Origin: CAVYXZ01 sp963772595
GTDB taxonomy: Bacteria; Chloroflexota; Anaerolineae; Aggregatilineales; Phototrophicaceae
Assembly: GCA_963772595.1 (NCBI GenBank)
Contig: CAVYXZ010000005.1
Span: forward strand, 62,001-126,000
Reading direction: 5' to 3'
DNA length: 64,000 nt
Position 1 is the stretch's first letter; each line of letters starts with the position of its first letter. Of the stretch, positions 38,623 through 47,315 are shown piece after piece. The notes beneath the pieces are model-generated. The model did not search any database. It saw only the letters and a list, made by a program, of their open reading frames with translations, and had not been told where the DNA came from. The position numbers and the translations under genes were made by a program.

Positions 38623-39438
38623 CGCAGCTAAAGCAAAAATCCATTCAGTATCGCAAGACGATTTTAAGGATCATCAAACAGGCTGATTCGGGGCATACGG
38701 CGGGCAGTTTATCGTGCATTGATATTCTCAACGTCCTGTACAACCACGTGATGAATATCAGCCCGGACAATTTCGACGATCAGAACCGCGACCACTATAT
38801 TCAGAGTAAAGGCCATTCGGTGGAAGCCCTGTACACGGTGTTGGCCGACAAAGGCTTCTATCCTGAAGCCGAGCTTGAAACGCTCAACGGCTTCCAGTCT
38901 CATTTTATCGGCCACCCCACGCGCAAGGTGAGGGGGATCGAGCATAACACCGGCGCTTTGGGTCATGGCCTGTCGGTGAGTGTCGGTCTGGCACTGGCCG
39001 CTAAGAAGAGCGGCAATTCCTATCGAGTATTCACCCTGCTTGGGGACGGCGAATTGGCCGAGGGATCAAGCTGGGAGGCTCTGCTATCAGCGCAGCACTA
39101 CAAGCTGGATAACCTGGTCATCATCATCGACCGCAACACGCTGCAAATCACGGGACGTACCGAAGAGGTCATGAGTCTGGAACCGCTGGCAGATAAGTTT
39201 ACCGCCTTTGGTTGTGCCGTGCGGCGCTGTAATGGAAACAGCGTTGAAGACCTGGTCCGGCTGTTCGATCAACTGCCCTTTGAGCCGGGGCAGTCCCAAT
39301 CTTATTTACGCAAAGACCATCAAAGGCAAAGGGATCAGCTTCATGGAAGATGCCGTTCAGTGGCATCACAAGGTCCCCAGCGAAGCAGAATATCGCGCCG
39401 CGATTGACGAATTGGACGCTGCGGAGGCGGCACTATGA
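38613..39438 (+). CDS. Transketolase, N-terminal subunit (one frameshift)
   Basis: About 275 codons. It contains the thiamine-diphosphate domain of a split transketolase: RIIKQADSGHTAGSLSCIDI, GHPTRKVRGIEHNTGALGHG, and the ThDP/Mg motif FTLLGDGELAEGSSWEALL. A surplus G near 39290 shifts the frame before PNLIYAKTIKGKGISFMED. The stop overlaps the C-terminal subunit start by four bases (ATGA). Together the subunits move two-carbon ketol units between a ketose phosphate and an aldose. Dedicated split transketolases beside sugar kinases are known for D-apiose and other rare sugars. Confidence 0.9.
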
Positions 39439-40393
39439 CCGACCTGGCTGTAGGGCGTCCTAATCTGGAAGCATTCGCCGATACCTTGCTTGGCCTGGCG
39501 CAATCCGATCCCGATGTCCTGGTCCTGACCAGCGATTCGCGCGGCTCCGGCAAACTTGTGCCATTCAGCCAATCCCTGCCGGAGCAGATTATCGAGCTAG
39601 GGATTGCCGAGCAGAATCTGGTCGGTGTCGCCGCCGGTCTGAGCATCGCGGGCAAGAAGGTCTTCGCGGTATCGCCCGCCTGCTTTCTGACCGCCCGATC
39701 CTTCGAGCAGATCAAGAACGACGTGGCCTATTCGGATCACCCGGTCAAGCTGATCGGCATCAGCGCCGGGGTGAGTTATGGCGCGCTAGGGACAACGCAT
39801 CATTCGCTGCACGATTTCGCGGCGCTGCGAGCGGTCAACAATATCGATATTGTCGCACCAGCCGATAACTTCGAGACCTGTGAAACGATCAGGGCATCCT
39901 TAACACATCCGCGACCGCTGTACATCCGCTTTGGCAAGAAGCCGATGCCGAATCTGCATCCGGCAGGCACAGCGTTTGAGATCGGCAAGGCGATCACGGT
40001 TCAAGAGGGGAGCGATGTCAGCTTCATCGCTACCGGCGAGACGGTTCACCGGGCGGTGCTGGCAGCGCAGCAGCTTGAGGCCGAAGGTTTGTCCTGCCGG
40101 GTCATCAGTATGCACACGGTCAAACCGCTGGATACGGACACGGTCATCCACGCTGGCCGTAACAGCCGCGCGCTGATTACTGTGGAGGAGCATAGCGTTC
40201 ATGGCGGCCTGGGCGAAGCCTGCGCTGCCATATTGATGCAGGAGCAGATCAGTCTGCCGTTTCGGATTGTCGGTATCCCGGATGAATATACCGTCGCGGG
40301 CGACCAGTTCGAGATCTTCGATTACTACGGTATTTCGGCCACGGTCTGGCGGCGACGGCGAAACGCCTGCTGGAGCCAGAGTTAAGCGCATGA
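39435..40393 (+). CDS. Transketolase, C-terminal subunit (late frameshift)
   Basis: About 319 codons. It holds the pyrimidine-binding domain (LVLTSDSRGSGKLVPFSQSL, QIIELGIAEQNLVGVAAGLS with the catalytic Glu) and the C-terminal domain (SCRVISMHTVKPLDTDTVIH, GRNSRALITVEEHSVHGGLG). The uninterrupted frame ends at 40385, but loss of one G near 40338 explains this: the alternative frame gives GLAATAKRLLEPELSA and ends at 40393, overlapping the next ATG by four bases as elsewhere in this operon. It functions with the N-terminal subunit. Confidence 0.9.
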
Positions 40394-41862
40394 AGACGAT
40401 CCTGGCAATCGATCAGAGTACATCGGCGACCAAGGCGCTGCTGTTTGAACCGGATGGCCGCCTGATCGACCAGGTCGCTATCGAGCACCGGCAGTATTAT
40501 CCGCAGCCGGGCTGGGTCGAACACGATGCCGAGGAGATTTATCGCAACACTCTCGCGGCACTGCGGGCACTGCTGGAAAAAACCGCGCCTGAGGACATCC
40601 TCTGCCTGAGCATCACCAACCAGCGCGAAACCATTGTCGTCTTCGATAAAGCCAGCGGTCAGCCGCTGTACCACGCGATGGTCTGGCAGTGCCGGCGCGG
40701 CGACCCGATCTGCCAGCGTCTGATTGAAGCCGGGCACAACGACATGGTGCAGCAGAAGACCGGCCTCAAAATCGACACCTATTTCCCGGCCTCAAAATTG
40801 ACCTGGTTGTTCGAGCATGAGCCGGAGCTTAAGCAAAAAGTCCAGGACGGACAGGCCCTGATCGGCACCATCGACGCCTATCTCATCTACCGGCTGACCG
40901 GCGGCCAGGTCTTCGCCACCGATCACACCAATGCCTGCCGCACGCTGCTGCTGAACATCCACAGCTTGCAGTGGGATGCCAGACCTCTGCGATCTCTTCG
41001 GCGTGCCGCTGGCTGCGCTGCCGGAAGTCCGTGAAAGCAGCGCGATGTTTGGTGAAACCACGCTGGAGGGCTTGCTGAACGTCCGGTTCCGATATGCGGC
41101 GTGATGGGCGATTCGCAGGCGGCCTTGTTTGCCCAGCGCTGTTTTACGCCCGGCAGTGCCAAGGTCACGCTGGGCACAGGCTCGTCGGTGCTGCTCAATA
41201 TCGGCAGCGAATTCCGCGAATCGCTGAGCGGCAACGTGACGACCATTGGCTGGGTTTACGGCGGTCAGCCCAGCTATGCCTTTGAGGGCATCATTAATTA
41301 CACTGGCGCGTCCATCGCCTGGCTGCGCGACCAGCTTCAGTTGATTGGCAGCAGCCAGGAGACCGAGGCGCTGGCCCAGGCGGTGCCGGATAACGGCGGC
41401 GTCTATCTGGTCCCTGCCTTTGTCGGCCTCAGCGCGCCTTACTGGCGAGCGGATGTCCAGGCAGCCATTGTCGGTCTGACTCCGTCCAGCACGAAAAGCC
41501 ACGTCGTCCGTGCCGCACTGGAATCGATTGCCTACCAGATCAAGGATGTGCTCGACCTGATGGCGCAGGATGCTGCCATGCCGCTGACCCTGGTCCAGGC
41601 CGATGGCGGCGCGGTGCGCAACCGCTTCCTGGTGCAGTTCATCGCCGATATGATCCGCCTCAGAGTGCGCGCCTCCCGCCTGCCAGAACTCTCAGCACTT
41701 GGCGCAGTCTTTTCCGGCGCGCTAGGTACCGGCCTTTACGCATCACTGGAGGATCTGGAAGCACTGCCGCTGGCCTTTGCCGATTACGATCCCGAAATGG
41801 ACCCGGCGCAGGCTGAGAAATACTATCGTGGCTGGCAATCTGCCGTGCAGCATATTTTGTGA
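40390..41862 (+). CDS. FGGY-family carbohydrate kinase, glycerol-kinase-like (two frameshifts)
   Basis: About 491 codons. It begins KTILAIDQSTSATKALLFEP and has YYPQPGWVEHDAEEIYRNTL, ITNQRETIVVFDKASGQPLY and HAMVWQCRRG, all close to glycerol kinases. A spurious A near 40983 and a lost C near 41083 break the frame around DLCDLFGVPLAALPEVRESS. The C-terminal part has VTLGTGSSVLLNIG, FEGIINYTGASIAWLRDQLQ, and VQADGGAVRNRFLVQFIADM. The cluster context favours a ketose over glycerol as substrate. It overlaps the transketolase gene by four bases and is followed 16 bp later by the isomerase gene. Confidence 0.87.
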
Positions 41863-41878
41863 AGATAGAGGAACAATC

Positions 41879-43300
41879 ATGAATGAGACCCCTTTGACTC
41901 TGGCTGTAATCGTCGGCAACCGCGACTTTTTCCCGGATCAACTCATCACCGAAGGCCGCAAAGACATCCTGGAGGTCTTCGGCGAGTTGGGCATTCGGGC
42001 CATCATCATCGATGAAGAGACGACCAAGCTCGGCGCGGTCGAGACCTGGGAGCACGCCAAGCTTTGCGCTGCGCTGTTCAAGCAGCATCAGGACGAGATT
42101 GACGGCATCCTGGTCTGCCTGCCCAACTTTGGCGACGAGAAGGGCATCGCGGAGACGATCAAGCGCTCCGGTTTGCAGGTCCCGATTCTGGTGCAGGCGT
42201 ACCCGGATGACCTGGATCAGTTGATTCCCTCGCGGCGGCGGGATGCCTTCTGCGGCAAGATTTCCGTCTGCAACAATCTCTACCAGTATGGCTACGCCTA
42301 TACGGTGACCGAGCAGCATACGGTGCATCCGAAATCCGACTCGTTCAAGGCCGATCTGCGCCAGTTCATGGGCGTGTGCCGGGTGGTCAAGGGCTTGCGG
42401 AATGCCCGGCTGGGATCGGTCGGGGCGCGGCCCAATGCCTTCAACACCACGCGCTACAGCGAGAAGCTGCTGCAATCCGTCGGCATGAGCGTGCAGACGA
42501 TCGACCTCTCGGATGTTTTTGGGCCAGCGCGCAAGCTGGCCGATGATGACCCACGTGTCAAAGAGCGGCTGGAACGCATCACGGCCTATGTGAACACCCA
42601 GGGCGTACCCTCGCCCTCGATTCTGAAGATGGCGAAGATCGGCATCGTGCTGGATGACTGGATGCAGTCACTCGACATCACGGCCTCGGCCATCCAATGC
42701 TGGGATTCTTTGCAGCACAACTACGGCGTGAACGTCTGCACACTGATGAGCATGATGAGCGAGCAGCTCCTGCCCAGCGCCTGCGAGGTCGATGTCACCG
42801 GCGTCGTCTCGATGTATGCGCTGCAATTAGCGTCCGGCACGCCCAGCGCGCTGGTGGACTGGAACAACAATTACGCCGACGACCCCAACAAGTGCGTGCT
42901 GTTCCACTGCGGCAACTGGGCCAAGAGCTTCTTCGGCGATGAGTTCAAGATGGAGTACGCGCCGATCCTCGGTTCAACGCTGGGTGACGAGAATACCTAT
43001 GGCGTCGTCTCCGGGCGCACGCCTGCCGGCCCCTTCAGCTATGCGCGCGTCACGACCGATGACCGGCATGGGGTCATCAAAGCCTATGTGGGCGACGGGA
43101 TGTTCGTAGACGATCCGCTGGAGACCTTCGGCAGCCGCGCGGTGGTCGAGGTGCCGGACTTACAGGCGCTGATGCGCTACATCTGCAAGAACGGCTTTGA
43201 GCACCACGCCGCGATGAACGCTTCACACGCTGCGGGCGTTCTGGCCGAAGCCTTCGAGACCTATTTCGAGTGGGACGTCTACCATCATAATCGCGCATAG
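41879..43300 (+). CDS. L-fucose/L-arabinose isomerase-family protein
   Basis: 473 residues, intact, from the ATG at 41879 preceded by AGAGGAAC. It shows the three-domain plan of the FucI/AraA superfamily: an N-terminal segment AVIVGNRDFFPDQLITEGRK, a middle part with LRNARLGSVGARPNAFNTTR and a metal-binding C-terminal part with a conserved Glu/Asp pair around SACEVDVTGVVSMYALQLAS and later VLFHCGNWAKSFFGDEFKME. These enzymes interconvert aldoses and ketoses with Mn2+. As last gene of the kinase-transketolase operon it probably catalyses the first step. The sugar is unknown. Confidence 0.87.
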   Translation: MNETPLTLAVIVGNRDFFPDQLITEGRKDILEVFGELGIRAIIIDEETTKLGAVETWEHAKLCAALFKQHQDEIDGILVCLPNFGDEKGIAETIKRSGLQVPILVQAYPDDLDQLIPSRRRDAFCGKISVCNNLYQYGYAYTVTEQHTVHPKSDSFKADLRQFMGVCRVVKGLRNARLGSVGARPNAFNTTRYSEKLLQSVGMSVQTIDLSDVFGPARKLADDDPRVKERLERITAYVNTQGVPSPSILKMAKIGIVLDDWMQSLDITASAIQCWDSLQHNYGVNVCTLMSMMSEQLLPSACEVDVTGVVSMYALQLASGTPSALVDWNNNYADDPNKCVLFHCGNWAKSFFGDEFKMEYAPILGSTLGDENTYGVVSGRTPAGPFSYARVTTDDRHGVIKAYVGDGMFVDDPLETFGSRAVVEVPDLQALMRYICKNGFEHHAAMNASHAAGVLAEAFETYFEWDVYHHNRA

Positions 43301-43402
43301 GAACGCGGTTTGAATGATGACATTCCAACGAGCAATCAAGGTTGCACTATATCGACAACACAAATCAGACTGTTCTTGTCGTGATTTTGGCAAGGTGATG
43401 AC

Positions 43403-44659
43403 ATGGACCTGACCGACCATATCCAGCGAATTCGTCAACATATCCGGGAACAATATCCGGGTATGTACCGTGAGGCAGGTGACAATCTGCCCTATCCCTT
43501 CCTGGTGCCCGGCAGCGAACAATACAGCGATGTGCTTTGGGACTGGGACTCGTGGCTCTCGAATGTGGCCCTGCGACAGGCACTACTAGAAAGCAGCGAT
43601 CCTGAGGGCGCGACACATGCGCTGAAGTATGAACAGGGCTGCATCCTCAACTATCTTTCTTACGGCGGGATGGACGGCTGGATCCCGATCCTGATCGTTA
43701 GAGGCTCAGAAGTCAACAAGCCTGCTCAGATCACGCAGGAAAATATGCACAAGCCGGTGCTTGCCCAACATGCCGCCTTTATCGTGCAGCAATCGGGCGA
43801 TGCGGAGTGGCTGCGGGAAAAAATGTACTTCCTGTTGACCTTCCTCAACAACTATGCGAGCCATCACCGCCACGAGTCCGGCTTGTACTACTGGCAGACC
43901 GACCGGATGATCGGCGTGGATAACGATCCCTGCACCTTCTACCGGCCTCCGAAAAGCTCTGGCTCGCTGTTTCTCAACTGCCTGATGCTGCGTGAACTGG
44001 AAGCGGCGGCTTTCTTATGCGACACGCTTCAACTCGGCGAAGTCAGCGTGCATCTGCGGCAGGACGCAGAGTTGCTTATGGCTGCCATTCAGGAACACTG
44101 CTGGGATGAACGTGACGGCTACTTCTATAGTGTGGATCTGAATCTGCTGCCAGTGGATCACACGGCCTGGCTTCACTCTGGCTACCCCCGCCACTGGACT
44201 ACGCTCATTCAGCGCATCGGGGTCTGGACCGGCTTTATGGCGCTGTGGGCGGGCATTGCCACCCCGGAACAGGCGGAGCGCATTGTCCACGAACACTACC
44301 GCAACGAAAAGACCTTTAACGCGCCCTATGGTGTGCGCTCGCTATCCAAACTGGAGAAAATGTATTCCATCCGCGCCTCCGGTAATCCGTCATCCTGGTT
44401 GGGGCCGATCTGGGGAATCGTCAATTACATGACCTTCCGCGGGCTGGTGAAATACGGTTTCAACTCGGATGCCCGTTCGCTGGCCGAAAAGACGATCACG
44501 CTGTTTGGCCGCGACTTAGAACGCTTTGGCGCGCTTCACGAATACTATCAGCCCGAAAACGGCGAACCGATTTTGAATCGCGGCTTTCAGAACTGGAATT
44601 TCCTGGTGCTGAACATGATCGCCTGGCTTGAAGGGCAAGCCGTCGTCGTCGAATTTTAG
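43403..44659 (+). CDS. MGH1-like (GH63/trehalase-like) glycoside hydrolase
   Basis: 418 residues of an (alpha/alpha)6 toroid. Characteristic segments are YSDVLWDWDSWLSNVALRQA, ENMHKPVLAQHAAFIVQQSG, GLYYWQTDRMIGVDNDPCTF, RPPKSSGSLFLNC and the late NPSSWLGPIWGIVNYMTFRG with LHEYYQPENGEPILNRGFQN near the end. Members include mannosylglycerate and glucosylglycerate hydrolases as well as trehalase-like enzymes. No signal peptide. It is 102 bp after the isomerase gene on the same strand and could belong to the same unit, but the spacing leaves room for its own promoter. Confidence 0.82.
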   Translation: MDLTDHIQRIRQHIREQYPGMYREAGDNLPYPFLVPGSEQYSDVLWDWDSWLSNVALRQALLESSDPEGATHALKYEQGCILNYLSYGGMDGWIPILIVRGSEVNKPAQITQENMHKPVLAQHAAFIVQQSGDAEWLREKMYFLLTFLNNYASHHRHESGLYYWQTDRMIGVDNDPCTFYRPPKSSGSLFLNCLMLRELEAAAFLCDTLQLGEVSVHLRQDAELLMAAIQEHCWDERDGYFYSVDLNLLPVDHTAWLHSGYPRHWTTLIQRIGVWTGFMALWAGIATPEQAERIVHEHYRNEKTFNAPYGVRSLSKLEKMYSIRASGNPSSWLGPIWGIVNYMTFRGLVKYGFNSDARSLAEKTITLFGRDLERFGALHEYYQPENGEPILNRGFQNWNFLVLNMIAWLEGQAVVVEF

Positions 44660-44738
44660 CAACCACTCGTCGTGGCTCCCTCATAAACGCGCTGCATCGC
44701 TCAAGCATCAACCTTCGCTGTGGTCAATCGCTGTCTCT

Positions 44739-45761
44739 CTATAGCGCGCCTGTCACTTCTTTGAGCAGGTTGAAGAAGCCGCGTTTACGGTCGCTGTTGA
44801 TGCCCCAATCGACCGGGACGCTCTGGTAGCCTTCGGTATAAGGCTCACCGGCCATGCGGTAATCGAAGAAGCCCCACGACGCATAGTCAGCGATGGCGGC
44901 CAGCATGTTGTTCTGCGGCTGGTCGAAGCCGAAGTGATCGTCCTCATTGAAGACAATAGGCATCGGACGATAGCCCTCAACCGCGCGGGTTTCTCGCAGC
45001 ATGGCTGCAATGCGTGCCGGGTCGCTGACACCATTGCCATGTATCAGTAAGAAATCGGCTGCATTAACCACGTTTGGCAGTGGAATAAACCCGCCGCCGT
45101 AGCTCGTACTGACCAGATAGCGGCGGCCATCCTGAGACCGCGCCTGAGCATACTGGATCAGTTCGTGGACGCGATCCGGCATGAGGACCGGCTGCTGGTA
45201 TTTCACGTTGCATTCGTTGTTGATTTCGATGAGGACATGGCGGTAATCATGGGCGAACAGCCAGTCGAGGGTGTGATCCACCGCGCGGATGACAGCGGCT
45301 TCGTCAGCCAGTATCTGCTCCTGCCCGAAGTAAAAAATCCCCAGAATAACGACCATGCCCAGTTCATCTGCCCGGTCGAGAATGCGTTCCAGACGGCGCA
45401 TGTAATCCTCTCGCAGCTCGCCCTCAGCGGTGATGGCTGAGTTCAGCCAGGGCTGTTGTTTAGAGTATCCCTGCGGGCTGCCTCCCTGCAAGTTGATCGT
45501 AAAGGCCAGCAGGCCATGTGCCTGCCACTGCGGCATGTGGTCGATGAATTCTTGCGTGTTGCGCTGCGGGTCCCATAGGCCGGTATCAGGATAAGCCCAC
45601 TGGTCGCGTGTTTCCGGGTTGAGGTCATCGAAGATGCCCTGCACCATCCGCGAGTTCATCAGCAGTCCCTCGACACGCTTCCCGTTCCAGCGACGCCCGG
45701 CATAGGTCGGATGATCGTTAATCAGAAACTGCTCGCCCTGGATACTGATCGTCGTCTTCAT
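44739..45761 (-). CDS. Clan GH-A-like cellulase-fold hydrolase
   Basis: 340 residues, cytoplasmic. It starts ISIQGEQFLINDHPTYAGRR, like many single-domain GH-A proteins that begin with a short beta-hairpin, then forms a TIM barrel. A probable acid/base Glu is in HVLIEINNECNVKYQQPV near residue 185 and a nucleophile Glu in MPIVFNEDDHFGFDQPQNNM near residue 270. The end YQSVPVDWGINSDRKRGFFN is typical of a group of uncharacterised hydrolases in Chloroflexota and Planctomycetes. The substrate is not known. It is convergent with the MGH1-like gene and divergent from the LacI gene at 45947. Confidence 0.75.
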   Translation of the reverse strand: MKTTISIQGEQFLINDHPTYAGRRWNGKRVEGLLMNSRMVQGIFDDLNPETRDQWAYPDTGLWDPQRNTQEFIDHMPQWQAHGLLAFTINLQGGSPQGYSKQQPWLNSAITAEGELREDYMRRLERILDRADELGMVVILGIFYFGQEQILADEAAVIRAVDHTLDWLFAHDYRHVLIEINNECNVKYQQPVLMPDRVHELIQYAQARSQDGRRYLVSTSYGGGFIPLPNVVNAADFLLIHGNGVSDPARIAAMLRETRAVEGYRPMPIVFNEDDHFGFDQPQNNMLAAIADYASWGFFDYRMAGEPYTEGYQSVPVDWGINSDRKRGFFNLLKEVTGAL

Positions 45762-45946
45762 CCTGAGTTCTACCCTCCGTCATGAGTGCGATTCTGTGCC
45801 GCTGAGCATAACCCAGTCTAGGGCAATCCGCGATGGCACCAGTCCTGGGCCAGTCGATGAATTGTCCGAATGGTTCGTTGACAAGCATCGTTCAAACACC
45901 TATATTCAAACGCAATGATAGCGATCCCGGAACCGGTAACAACAAT

Positions 45947-46996
45947 ATGATGCGCAAAATTACGCTGACCGATATTGCGAGGGAAGCCGGGGTTTCCAAA
46001 CAGACTGTTTCCAGGGTTATCAACAACAATCCCGATGTTGCTCGCGCGACTCGTGAGCGCGTACAGGTAATCATTGACCGTCTTGGTTACCAACCTAACG
46101 CCAATGCGCGCAGCCTGTCCGCCCGGCAGTCCCGCATCATTGGCTTTATCGGGTCGCCTATTCAAGATTATGGTTCCCGCTCGGCACTTATTGCGATTGA
46201 CCGCGGGGCGCAGGAAGCCGGGTATCGCTTTGTCCCTTATTTCCTGTACGACAACTCGCCTGAGGAAGTAGAGAGCAATTTGCGTGCGCTGCTGGCGCAG
46301 CAGCCCGATGCCGTTATCTGGGATGTGGCGCGAACCTTTCACAACAAGCTTAACCATATCCTCGGCGAAATTCAGACTGATATTCCGTTTCTCTCCGTAA
46401 GTCCCAGGACCGATGGCGTCCCTTATGTGATGGAAATCCCCCAGGCAGAAGCGGTGAGCGATCTTGTAAATCATCTCTACGACGAGGGCTGCCGCAATAT
46501 CGGCGTGATTACTGGCAATATGAACTGGTCCGCAGCCGAAGAAAGGCTGCGCGGCTGGCGGGAAACGCTCGCCACCCATGATCTGCCTGCCGAACCCCGG
46601 CAGATTGCAGAAGGCGACTGGACGCCGGAAAGTGGACAAGAAGGAACTGAAAGGCTTCTGACACAATTCCCGGAGATGGACGCTATCCTGGCCTGCAACG
46701 ATCAGATGGCGCTGGGGGCATTGAGTGCTTTACACGCGCGCGGCATTCAGGTCCCGCAGCAGATTGCCGTCGTGGGCTTTGACGATGTGCCCGAAGCCCG
46801 TTTTCTGACGCCCTCACTGACGACCATTCGCCAGGATTTCGCCCTGTACGGCACGATCCAGGTCAACATAGCGCTGGAGATGATTCAGCAGCAGATCTCG
46901 ACAGGTGAATTTCACTTCCCACCCCCCAAATACATGCGCCCGCAGTTGGTCATTCGGGAAAGCTCACGGCATGGTATTCACATAAATCCGTCATAA
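45947..46996 (+). CDS. LacI-family transcriptional regulator
   Basis: 349 residues from the first of two adjacent ATGs at 45947. The DNA-binding part is KITLTDIAREAGVSKQTVSR then PNANARSLSARQS with the hinge helix. The sensor domain has IIGFIGSPIQDYGSRSALIA, DAILACNDQMALGALSALHA and PQQIAVVGFDDVPEARFLTP. A half-site ACCGGTAAC at 45932-45940, close to the ACCGATAAC of the operator at 47099-47124, lies just before the start, so it probably represses itself as well as the downstream solute-binding protein gene. A terminator follows. Confidence 0.92.
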   Translation: MMRKITLTDIAREAGVSKQTVSRVINNNPDVARATRERVQVIIDRLGYQPNANARSLSARQSRIIGFIGSPIQDYGSRSALIAIDRGAQEAGYRFVPYFLYDNSPEEVESNLRALLAQQPDAVIWDVARTFHNKLNHILGEIQTDIPFLSVSPRTDGVPYVMEIPQAEAVSDLVNHLYDEGCRNIGVITGNMNWSAAEERLRGWRETLATHDLPAEPRQIAEGDWTPESGQEGTERLLTQFPEMDAILACNDQMALGALSALHARGIQVPQQIAVVGFDDVPEARFLTPSLTTIRQDFALYGTIQVNIALEMIQQQISTGEFHFPPPKYMRPQLVIRESSRHGIHINPS

Positions 46997-47034
46997 TGCA
47001 GTCGTGCTCAACGACGCTAACCTGTCAGTACCTG

Positions 47035-47061
47035 CGGGCTTTGGGCAAAGCCCCTTATTTG
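47035..47061 (+). terminator. Rho-independent terminator after LacI gene
   Basis: Stem GGGCTTT / AAAGCCC with a GGGC loop followed by CTTATTTG, 39 bp after the LacI stop. Confidence 0.65.
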
Positions 47062-47090
47062 TTGACAAGATGCCCATATTCGCGTACATT
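47062..47090 (+). promoter_or_regulatory. Promoter of the second solute-binding protein gene
   Basis: -35 TTGACA (47062-47067), 17-bp spacer, -10 TACATT (47085-47090). The start of transcription should be near 47097, directly before the operator at 47099. Confidence 0.72.
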
Positions 47091-47098
47091 TGACACGT

Positions 47099-47124
47099 TG
47101 TTATCGGTCCCGATACCGATAACA
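47099..47124. promoter_or_regulatory. LacI-family operator with three half-sites
   Basis: Perfect 10-bp arms TGTTATCGGT / ACCGATAACA separated by CCCGAT. Within it TATCGGTCCCGATA (47102-47115) is a palindrome with a 2-bp centre, and CCGATA repeats once more. It sits at the predicted transcription start, an ideal place for repression. Confidence 0.75.
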
Positions 47125-47315
47125 TTACGGTGAAGAGCATATTTTTACACCAGGGTGCTGCTTTAGAAACTCTTCCCCGCCGAGACAGCAAACGCTCACT
47201 ACAAACGCTTGAACATGTCCCGACAAGGACCTGGCTTGAAGGAGGTGGCGAGGCACAGAATAACAAGCATTCAAAGTGATTGAGTCAAAATAGTACGATA
47301 GGAGCATATTTACGT

